DNA of 57,536 nucleotides, from positions 1 to 57,536 of the forward strand of contig JAGAOO010000070.1 of the NCBI GenBank assembly GCA_017623675.1, given 5' to 3'. Position 1 is the first letter of the stretch, and each line of letters begins with the position of its first letter. Shown here piece after piece: positions 1 through 6,412 of this stretch. Origin of the DNA: Lachnospiraceae bacterium (GTDB lineage: Bacteria; Bacillota; Clostridia; Lachnospirales; Lachnospiraceae). A program made the position numbers and the translations under genes. The notes under the pieces are model-generated. The model saw only the letters and a list, made by a program, of their open reading frames with translations. It had not been told where the DNA came from and ran no database searches.

Positions 1-38
1 TGGAACGGAATAAGTAAAGAATAAGTAATGAATGGATG

Positions 39-84
39 TTTCGGAGGAGTGCTTCTTTTGAGAAGTGCTTCTCCGAATTTTTTT
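39..84 (+). terminator. Rho-independent terminator of a gene left of the window
   Basis: A long near-perfect stem (about 17 paired positions, starting TTCGGAG and ending CTCCGAA) with a TTTG loop is followed by seven T residues. It should end transcription entering from the left edge and insulate the segregation pair. Confidence 0.85.
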
Positions 85-95
85 ATGTATAAATG

Positions 96-126
96 TTGGC
101 TTTTACATATTCTGTGCGTATATAAC
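96..126 (+). promoter_or_regulatory. Putative promoter of the parM-like gene
   Basis: TTGGCT at 96-101 is followed after 17 bases by TATATA at 119-124 (TATAAC overlaps it). It lies between the preceding terminator and the parM-like start. The match to sigma-A is moderate. Confidence 0.5.
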
Positions 127-155
127 AGTAAATAAGAAAAAAGGAGCTGTTTATT

Positions 156-1082
156 ATGAATCAGAAACTTACAGTAGCCGTGGATCACGGTAACAGAAAC
201 ATGAAAACCAGCCAGTTTGTATTTACTTCCGGTATTATTGAAAGTGACTGCAGACCGGTGCTGGGAGAGTTTTTATTTTACAACGGCCATTATTACACCT
301 TATCCGAGCAGAGAATTCCGTATATGAGAGATAAGACAATGGACAACCGGTTCTTTATCCTGACTTTGTTTGCGATTGCAATGGAAGCAGAACGCAGAGG
401 AGTGGCTTCGGATAACGTACTTCTTACCGTGGACCTTCCGGTAGGGCTTCCGCCAAAGCATTACGGAGCATTACATAAAAAGTTCCAGGAATATTTTACA
501 GACAGGGGAATCCAGATCTTTACCTACCAGGGACATAATTACCACGTACTGATTGAAAATGCCATTGCATTTCCACAGGATTATGCAGCAGCCATGACCA
601 TATATCCGGAGATTTCCGAATACAGCAAGGTAACAACTGTAGATATTGGTGGTTTTACCCTGGATTATCTTCTGATGCGAAACGGGGCACCGGATTTGTC
701 CGTGTGTGAGTCTTTGGAAAAGGGTGTCATTCCGCTTTATAATTCCATTATCTCCCGCGTGAATTCAGAATATGATATTCTGCTGGATGATACGGATGTT
801 GACAGCATTATCCGCAATAAGAAAACTGATTATGACAGCACCATCATTAACATGGTAAAAGAAATGACCAAGACGTATGTGGATGACATACTCGGAACCC
901 TGCGAGAACGCGGCCTTGATTTGAAAACAGGCTGCGTTGTATTTATCGGCGGCGGGGCGATGCTCCTTCGGGAGTACCTGGAAGTATCCGGCAAAATCGG
1001 AAAGTGTATCTTTATCGAAGACATCAGTGCCAATGCAAGAGGATATGAGCTGCTTTATGAGGTACAAAAGAGAGGCAGGTAA
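156..1082 (+). CDS. ParM/StbA-like actin-family plasmid segregation protein
   Basis: Actin-like ATPase of 308 residues, the usual ParM length. The phosphate-1 loop VDHGN lies near residue 9, the phosphate-2 motif VDIGGFT near 162 and the adenosine-binding IGGGA near 266. ParM proteins polymerise and push replicated plasmid copies apart when bound to ParR on parC. The ATG follows AAGGAG at a good distance. The next gene starts 7 bases downstream and should encode the ParR-like adaptor. Assignment to the ParM family is firm; the plasmid role is inferred from family and neighbour, because actin-like proteins also occur on phages and integrative elements. Confidence 0.88.
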   Translation: MNQKLTVAVDHGNRNMKTSQFVFTSGIIESDCRPVLGEFLFYNGHYYTLSEQRIPYMRDKTMDNRFFILTLFAIAMEAERRGVASDNVLLTVDLPVGLPPKHYGALHKKFQEYFTDRGIQIFTYQGHNYHVLIENAIAFPQDYAAAMTIYPEISEYSKVTTVDIGGFTLDYLLMRNGAPDLSVCESLEKGVIPLYNSIISRVNSEYDILLDDTDVDSIIRNKKTDYDSTIINMVKEMTKTYVDDILGTLRERGLDLKTGCVVFIGGGAMLLREYLEVSGKIGKCIFIEDISANARGYELLYEVQKRGR

Positions 1083-1088
1083 GTCTTA

Positions 1089-1481
1089 GTGGAAAAAAAG
1101 AATCCTTATGTAACTACAGTGGGGTTTAATAAAGACGACCCCGACCATGTGCGGGTGGCAGAGCTTCTTAACTCTATGGGAAGAAGCAAAGCACAATACA
1201 TTGTAAAAGCCGTCCTTGGATATCAGAACATGTTAGCAAACGGAGGGGAGGGCTTAGGAAGTCCATCCGGCTCCGGTGCAGATTATGATACCGTGAAGCG
1301 GATGGTGTATCAGATTTTAAAAGAACTGAAACAGGACGGCAATGAACTGGTAAGAGATATACCTCAGGAAAAGACAGAACCGGAGGCACCGCAGGAACCG
1401 GAAGACAGCATTTTAAGCAGTTTGGATGAAAATGCGATGAATGGCATCTTAGCATCCATTGCAGCATTCCAGTCCCAGTAA
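1089..1481 (+). CDS. ParR/StbB-like adaptor (segregation pair partner)
   Basis: A 130-residue protein starting at GTG, 7 bases after the ParM-like gene, so the two form one operon. The N-terminal half (VRVAELLNSMGRSKAQYIVKA) looks like a short ribbon-helix-helix type DNA-binding region. The C-terminal half is acidic and proline-rich (EKTEPEAPQEPED), as in the flexible tails of ParR proteins. It probably binds a centromere repeat and couples it to the filament. The call rests mostly on size, position and this layout. No obvious parC repeat array was found in the flanks. Confidence 0.6.
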   Translation: MEKKNPYVTTVGFNKDDPDHVRVAELLNSMGRSKAQYIVKAVLGYQNMLANGGEGLGSPSGSGADYDTVKRMVYQILKELKQDGNELVRDIPQEKTEPEAPQEPEDSILSSLDENAMNGILASIAAFQSQ

Positions 1482-1504
1482 GTAAAAAATATTTTTCAAA
1501 ACAT

Positions 1505-1536
1505 AAACCACAGGTCAGAAGGTTGACTTGTGGTTT
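1505..1536 (+). terminator. Terminator after the ParM/ParR pair
   Basis: A stem of AAACCACA plus GTCA pairs with TGAC plus TGTGGTTT around a short loop. A T-rich stretch (ATTCCTTTTCTTC) follows. It separates the segregation operon from the recombinase. Confidence 0.7.
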
Positions 1537-1600
1537 ATTCCTTTTCTTCAAATCTTTTTCTATAATCACCTCAAAGAAAAAAAGGAGAGGTGATATCCCC

Positions 1601-3451
1601 ATGAATGAAACTACACAGAAAAATATGTCTGTGAGTGAGAGAAAAGCACGTATCAGGCAGCGGTATAAAGGCAGGAACATGGACCATGTGCAGATTATAC
1701 CGGCGCAGCTGCCGGCGAGTATTTTTGATGAAACAGAAGTAAAAAGAGTGGCTGTTTATGCCAGAGTATCGACCGATGATCCGAACCAGACTTCTTCCTA
1801 CGAACTGCAGAAGAATTATTATGAGGATTTGGTGTCGAAACATCCAAACTGGACTTTGGTCAGCATTTATGCAGATGAAGGTATTTCCGGAACATCCTTA
1901 AACCACCGGGATGATTTCATGCGGCTGATGGAGGACTGCCGGAAAGGCCTGATTGACCTGGTGCTGACAAAATCGGTATCCCGTTTTGCGCGAAATGTGG
2001 AAGACTGCATTCATTATTCCAGGGAATTAAAGTCACTAAAACCTGCAGTAGGAATCCTGTATGAAACGGAAAATATTTATACCCTGGATCCAAACAGTGA
2101 GATGCAGCTGGCATTTCTTGCAACGCTTGCACAGGAAGAGAGCCATATCAAGAGTGAAGGTATGAACCGTTCCATTGAAATGAGATTTGAGAGAGGAATT
2201 TTCCTGACACCGGTGTCTCTTGGGTTTGACCATGATGAAGAAGGCAACTTAATCCTGAATAGCAGTGAGGGAAGAACACTCCGTCTTATGTATCTGTTAT
2301 GTCTCGGAAGATATAGTCTGGAGGAAATCGCAAAAATGCTTACAGTGCTTGGACGGAAGACAAAGATTGGTAATACGGAATGGAATCCGGGGAGCGTATA
2401 CGGAGTATTAAGAAATGAAAAGAACTGCGGGGATATACGAGCAAGAAAAACATTTACGCCGAACTTTTTAAACCATAAATCTGTAAGAAACAGAGGAGAA
2501 CGAACCCAGTATTACGAAAAAGACCATCATCCGGGCCACATATCCCGTGAAATGTTTGTTGCGGTACAGAAAATGTTAGACCAGATGAAATACCGGTTCC
2601 GCACTATCACACCGGAGCTTAAGGTGATTGATAAAGGTGTACTAAAGGGATTTGTCCAGGTCAATCCCTGCTGGATGGGATTTGACGGAGATGATTACCT
2701 GGATGCCAGCCACAGTGTATTGGATGATGCGGATTATCTGAAACCGTCGCTGATTGTCAGAAAGCGGCGGGGAGAAATGGATCTTAGGAAATATCAGGTT
2801 ACGAGAGGGCAGTTTGTGCCGTCAGCAAGAAGAATCAGTGTATCCATATCTGCAGAAACCATGAAGTTCAGTTATGATGCGATTAAGGAAATGGAGGATA
2901 TGTTTTATGTGGAATTATTATATCATCCGCTGCTGGAACTGCTGGTTGTCCGTAAAGGGGATAAGAATGACCCGCATGCGGTCAAATGGGCTACTTATGC
3001 AAAAGACAGACGGGTGGCAAGAACCATAAGGAGCCGGAGTTTTATTCCGATTCTTTATGAACTTTGCGGCTGGAAGGAAGAACTCGGATATACGGTAACC
3101 GGTTATGTAAAAAAGCAGGGAAATGAAAAAGTACTGCTTTTTTACATGAGTGAGCCTGAGATACGGAAATGGGCAGACGACAGGCAGGTTACTATGTATC
3201 CTGCAGAATGGAAGGATGAATTTGGCGACTACTATCATGTCCATCAGGCAAAATCCATATCGGTTTTTTCAAAAGACAGGGACTGGATGTTAAATACACC
3301 GGGAGTGATTGCGGTTCTTCCGGAGTTTACGACATTTTCGGATACATGGATTGCTGAAGAAATAGAAAAAGTGATGGCAGAGATTGAAGCGGAAAGAGAG
3401 GAAGAAAGAAATGGAAGAGAACATGATACCGTTACAGCCGGGGAGGCTTAA
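1601..3451 (+). CDS. Large serine recombinase (site-specific integrase/resolvase)
   Basis: 616 residues from the ATG that follows AAGGAGAGGTG. The resolvase catalytic domain starts with VYARVST, with nucleophile Ser57 inside it, and SRFARN carries the conserved arginine region. It is followed by a recombinase domain (near 190-290, VYGVLRNEKNCGD) and a zinc-ribbon/C-terminal part. Large serine recombinases cut and exchange DNA at short att sites to integrate or excise elements. The canonical CxxC zinc ribbon is not evident; the last 200 residues instead form an accessory domain that resembles the next gene product. It is likely the integrase of this element or of a nested one; no att repeats were identified. 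Confidence 0.9.
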   Translation: MNETTQKNMSVSERKARIRQRYKGRNMDHVQIIPAQLPASIFDETEVKRVAVYARVSTDDPNQTSSYELQKNYYEDLVSKHPNWTLVSIYADEGISGTSLNHRDDFMRLMEDCRKGLIDLVLTKSVSRFARNVEDCIHYSRELKSLKPAVGILYETENIYTLDPNSEMQLAFLATLAQEESHIKSEGMNRSIEMRFERGIFLTPVSLGFDHDEEGNLILNSSEGRTLRLMYLLCLGRYSLEEIAKMLTVLGRKTKIGNTEWNPGSVYGVLRNEKNCGDIRARKTFTPNFLNHKSVRNRGERTQYYEKDHHPGHISREMFVAVQKMLDQMKYRFRTITPELKVIDKGVLKGFVQVNPCWMGFDGDDYLDASHSVLDDADYLKPSLIVRKRRGEMDLRKYQVTRGQFVPSARRISVSISAETMKFSYDAIKEMEDMFYVELLYHPLLELLVVRKGDKNDPHAVKWATYAKDRRVARTIRSRSFIPILYELCGWKEELGYTVTGYVKKQGNEKVLLFYMSEPEIRKWADDRQVTMYPAEWKDEFGDYYHVHQAKSISVFSKDRDWMLNTPGVIAVLPEFTTFSDTWIAEEIEKVMAEIEAEREEERNGREHDTVTAGEA

Positions 3452-4091
3452 TCTGGAAGTGGTACGCCAGGACTATTTTGTAAGCCAGGAGGAGCCGCAG
3501 TTTACATTCAAAAAGGGGAAAGCCTATATCAATTCTGCGGGTCTTAGAATGTTTCCAGATCAGGACTATATCCAGATATTAGTGGATAAGGAAGAAAAAG
3601 TACTGATTATCAAACCATTGAGGGAAAAGGCCAAGGATTCTTTCCGGTGGAGTGCCGGAAAGAAACGGCAGCCAAGACATATGCGTTGTGTGCCGCTTTA
3701 TTACATGATCTACCGGATGATGGGATGGAACTTAAATGCCAGATACCGGATAACCGGAACAAAACTGGAATACGGCTCCGCTACCGTTTTGTTTTTCCGG
3801 CTGTCGGAAGCTGTCTGCTATGTTACAGAAGATACCCTGGATGAGAATGGTAAGCCGGTTGTGCAGGAACTGTTTCCAAAGGAATGGGAAATGAAATTTG
3901 GCATTGCTGAGGCAGAGCATGAAGAAAAAGATGTTGTAACGGTATATGAAGAAGACGGCCTGTTTGAAATAAAACTTCCAGTGAAGGAAGACAACCTGAA
4001 TCGGATGATGGAACTGGCAGTAGAGAAAATGAGTACCGGAGGTAATGAGGAAGCGTATGAAAAAGATAGAGCAGATGGAGAAAACAGGTAG
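3411..4091 (+). CDS. Stand-alone homologue of the recombinase C-terminal domain
   Basis: 226 residues from the ATG after GAGAGGAAGAAAG; the start overlaps the recombinase end by 41 bases. No catalytic resolvase motif is present. Residues about 50-170 line up by eye with the C-terminal part of the preceding recombinase: a beta-rich stretch, then a GW motif followed by an arginine/tyrosine strand (MMGWNLNARYRITG against CGWKEELGYTVTG), then FPKEWEMKFG against YPAEWKDEFG. It may be a DNA-binding partner or directionality factor for the recombinase. Function is unknown. The similarity is what I see; the partnership is inferred from overlap and shared domain. Confidence 0.65.
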   Translation: MEENMIPLQPGRLNLEVVRQDYFVSQEEPQFTFKKGKAYINSAGLRMFPDQDYIQILVDKEEKVLIIKPLREKAKDSFRWSAGKKRQPRHMRCVPLYYMIYRMMGWNLNARYRITGTKLEYGSATVLFFRLSEAVCYVTEDTLDENGKPVVQELFPKEWEMKFGIAEAEHEEKDVVTVYEEDGLFEIKLPVKEDNLNRMMELAVEKMSTGGNEEAYEKDRADGENR

Positions 4092-4428
4092 TGCAATACA
4101 GAAAGATATTTCCCCTGCCATGAGAAAGTATCTGATCGGGAAAGAGTATTACCGGAGGGTTACAGAAGCGGAAGACCGGTATATTCAGGCGGCTAAGGAA
4201 CAGGATGAGGAATATATCCGTACCCACAAGATGAACTGTAAGCAGGCAATAGCTGAGCGGCTTGCAAAAGAATGCCACTTGTCAAAAAGCACGGTAATCA
4301 GTTATGCCTGCTACAGCGAAGTGGTGGATGAAGTCAGTAAAAAGAATGAACAGCTGGCAGAACAGATTCTTTCCGGAGAAACCAAGATGGGGTACCGGGA
4401 ATTAAAACAGCTGATTAAGGTGTTATAA
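4057..4428 (+). CDS. Small HTH-like protein of the recombinase operon
   Basis: About 123 residues, basic and helical. The segment KQAIAERLAKECHLSKSTVISYACYSEVVD looks like a helix-turn-helix (KECHLSKSTVISYA), so DNA binding is likely. The start is ambiguous: ATG at 4045 or 4057. I prefer 4057 because GAGGA lies five bases upstream. It overlaps the end of the preceding gene and precedes the ParB-like gene by about 30 bases, so all are probably co-transcribed. The exact family was not recognised. Confidence 0.6.
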   Translation: MKKIEQMEKTGSAIQKDISPAMRKYLIGKEYYRRVTEAEDRYIQAAKEQDEEYIRTHKMNCKQAIAERLAKECHLSKSTVISYACYSEVVDEVSKKNEQLAEQILSGETKMGYRELKQLIKVL

Positions 4429-4457
4429 AATTCGATACAAGGAGGAAGGGTATAATT

Positions 4458-5393
4458 ATGTACGAAACAGAAACACAGGAATTAAAGGGATATCTTCCAC
4501 GGGTTTCTTTTGAAGCGATCCCGATAAACAGACTGGTATCCAACCAGGAATACCAGAGAAACAAATCGGAAAGGCATATCAAAAATGCTGCTGCAAATTT
4601 TGACGTCTATCAGTTGAATCCGGTAAAAGTCAGCCGCAGGGATGGCATCAATTATGTAGTAAACGGCCAGCATACCATGGAGATTGTTGCCACAGTATCC
4701 GGAAGCAGGGAAACACCGGTCTGGTGCATGGTATATGATGATCTGGAATATAAGAGGGAAGCAGATATTTTTGCGAACCAGCAGAAGTATGTAAAGGTAC
4801 TGACACCGTATGAAATCTTTATTGCCAATATTGAAGCGGGAAATGATAAGCAGCTGCTCATCCGGGACTTGGTAGAATCGTATGGCCTTTCCCTTTCACC
4901 GGTCAGCAAGCCGTGCTGTATCTGTGCTGTCGGTGCACTGGAGTATTTATATGACCGGTATGGATATGAACTGTTAAGCAGAACCATCCGGATTATAATT
5001 GGGGCATGGGAAGGAAACCAGCAGTCCCTTGGTGCCAGTGTGTTAAAAGGTGTTGCAAAGGTGCTGACTGTATATGGAACAGAAATACGTGATGATGCGC
5101 TGAAAGAGAAGCTTTCCATGGTATCCATCCGGGAAATCCTGCGCTGCGCAAGGGAGAGAAAGGGAGGAACTACCGGATGTGCAGAAGCAATTTTGATGAT
5201 ATATAACCGGAAACTGCATAATCCGCTTTCTATGGAGAAGCTTCATGAGCGTAATTCTGCAAAAACTTTGAAACATCTTCCAAAAACTCCGGAAGATATT
5301 TTAACAGAACGGCCCGTTCTTCCGGAGAACAGCCAGCAAACAGAGCATCTGCGCACTGTTTATTATGAGAGGAAGGAGACAATGTACCAGTAA
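4458..5393 (+). CDS. ParB/sulfiredoxin-fold protein (DUF6551-like)
   Basis: 311 residues with AAGGAGGAAGG before the ATG. The N-terminal 100 residues have a ParB-type layout: IPINRLVSNQEYQR, then VNGQHTMEIV (in place of the GHRR motif), then EYKREADIFANQQK. This is typical of plasmid/phage DUF6551 proteins, a ParB-like nucleotide-binding fold. The rest is helical and unrecognised. The last ~54 codons lie antisense to the C-terminus of the XRE gene on the other strand, an unusually long convergent overlap. The role may be partition or DNA modification control; it is not known. Confidence 0.65.
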   Translation: MYETETQELKGYLPRVSFEAIPINRLVSNQEYQRNKSERHIKNAAANFDVYQLNPVKVSRRDGINYVVNGQHTMEIVATVSGSRETPVWCMVYDDLEYKREADIFANQQKYVKVLTPYEIFIANIEAGNDKQLLIRDLVESYGLSLSPVSKPCCICAVGALEYLYDRYGYELLSRTIRIIIGAWEGNQQSLGASVLKGVAKVLTVYGTEIRDDALKEKLSMVSIREILRCARERKGGTTGCAEAILMIYNRKLHNPLSMEKLHERNSAKTLKHLPKTPEDILTERPVLPENSQQTEHLRTVYYERKETMYQ

Positions 5394-5595
5394 GAAGATT
5401 ATCAATGGTGGTATTAAGTGCCTGTGCAATCGAGAGCAGGCAGGAAAGGCCGGGGCTTTTCTTGCCTGTCTCAATATAGCTGATATAAGATACGGATAAT
5501 TCAGTCCGTTCCGCCAGTTCAATCTGTGTCAGATGGAGCTGTTTCCGGCGCTTGCGGATTCGAAGTCCTAACAGCTTGTAATTGATATCTGCCAT
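5230..5595 (-). CDS. XRE-family repressor-like regulator
   Basis: 121 residues; the start at 5595 is preferred over GTG 5604 because AGGAAG then has correct spacing. The N-terminal HTH_3 domain is clear (LGLRIRKRRKQLHLTQIELA, then SVSYISYIETGKKSP and a typical final helix). The C-terminal 45 residues may mediate oligomerisation. It is divergent from a second XRE gene, and both promoters lie among two 16-bp inverted repeats, so it likely represses itself and the neighbour. Its 3' end overlaps the convergent ParB-like gene by about 160 bases. Confidence 0.88.
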   Translation of the reverse strand: MADINYKLLGLRIRKRRKQLHLTQIELAERTELSVSYISYIETGKKSPGLSCLLSIAQALNTTIDNLLTGTLSPSSHNKQCADALFAGCSPEERAVLLKYLPEFLEDVSKFLQNYAHEASP

Positions 5596-5627
5596 GGTGT
5601 TCACTTCCTACAAATTATTTTCTGCGT

Positions 5628-5643
5628 GTTCCAAAAATGGAAC
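5628..5643. promoter_or_regulatory. Operator 1: GTTCC-N6-GGAAC inverted repeat
   Basis: Perfect palindromic half-sites GTTCC and GGAAC around AAAAAT. It lies just downstream of the minus-strand -10 box, where a bound repressor would block transcription of the XRE gene at 5230-5595. Confidence 0.75.
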
Positions 5644-5649
5644 AAAATA

Positions 5650-5678
5650 ATCATAACATTTTTTTATAATAAAATCAA
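5650..5678 (-). promoter_or_regulatory. Sigma-A-type promoter of the leftward XRE gene
   Basis: On the minus strand TTGATT (5678-5673) is followed after exactly 17 bases by TATGAT (5655-5650). Operator 1 sits just downstream and operator 2 touches the upstream edge. Confidence 0.65.
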
Positions 5679-5694
5679 GTTCCAAAAACGGAAC
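5679..5694. promoter_or_regulatory. Operator 2: GTTCC-N6-GGAAC inverted repeat
   Basis: Same half-sites as operator 1 with spacer AAAAAC (one base different). The two sites are 51 bp apart centre to centre, close to five helical turns, so they could be bridged by one regulator complex. Confidence 0.75.
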
Positions 5695-5704
5695 AGATAG
5701 AAAG

Positions 5705-5956
5705 ATGTGGTGTAAGATGCAGAAAATAAAATCAGATAATACAATTATGGTAGGAAAAAATATCAGTAAGTTACGCCAGAGCAAAGGCATGACCCAGGAA
5801 GACATGACCAGGGAACTGCAACTGCGTGGAATATCTATTTTCCGTGCGGCGTATGCGAAGATAGAAATTGGAACACACACCATTGCAGCAAGTACCCTGG
5901 AAGCAATCCGGGATATCCTTGACACTACCTATGATGAGCTTTTTAAAAGAACATAG
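5705..5956 (+). CDS. Small XRE-family regulator
   Basis: Up to 83 residues; ATG 5717 (79 residues) is an equally good start and neither has a strong ribosome binding site. The HTH reads VGKNISKLRQSKGMTQEDMT, then AYAKIEIGTHTIAASTLEAI, then ILDTTYDELF, a complete HTH_3 domain. It is transcribed away from the other XRE gene and directly precedes the HA-repeat genes, so it may control them. Confidence 0.82.
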   Translation: MWCKMQKIKSDNTIMVGKNISKLRQSKGMTQEDMTRELQLRGISIFRAAYAKIEIGTHTIAASTLEAIRDILDTTYDELFKRT

Positions 5957-5974
5957 CTGGTACTGTAATCATCT

Positions 5975-6412
5975 ATGGAAAAAAACAACCGAATATTATA
6001 TGGAGAAATGCCCAGAGCATATTTTAATCATGGCTATGCGCAGATTATGATGCATTTAACAAATCATCCGGACCTCGATATACCGGAGGATAAGGTGATG
6101 CCGGATGGCTTTCCTTTAGGCAGGTGGCTTAAGGAAGTCAGAACCGGTTTGCAGAATCATGCGTTTGATGAAAAGCAGACAGCCAGGTTAGAAACTCTGG
6201 GCATTTCTTATGAGGAAAAAGAGCAGACCTGGGAATCCATGTACCGGATGGCACTGGAGTATTTTACGAGAAATGGCAACGTCTGCATGCGGCCCGGATA
6301 CTGTACGGAAGACGGCGTAATGCTGGGAGCATGGCTGGACAGGCAGAGAAGATACTATATGGATCTGAGTGAGGAGCAGAAGGAAAAGCTTGGGGTACTG
6401 GGGGTAGAGTAA
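5975..6412 (+). CDS. Two-repeat helicase-associated (HA) domain protein
   Basis: 145 residues with no helicase motif. Two copies of the HA module can be read: near residues 12-60 (PDGFPLGRWLKEVR ... RLETLGISY) and near 75-145 (YCTEDGVMLGAWLDRQR ... KLGVLGVE). HA modules are small three-helix domains with a central G-x-W pattern, thought to bind nucleic acid. The stop overlaps the start of the large helicase gene (TAATG), so translation is probably coupled and the two proteins likely work together. It could also be a split-off end of an ancestral longer helicase. Confidence 0.75.
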   Translation: MEKNNRILYGEMPRAYFNHGYAQIMMHLTNHPDLDIPEDKVMPDGFPLGRWLKEVRTGLQNHAFDEKQTARLETLGISYEEKEQTWESMYRMALEYFTRNGNVCMRPGYCTEDGVMLGAWLDRQRRYYMDLSEEQKEKLGVLGVE

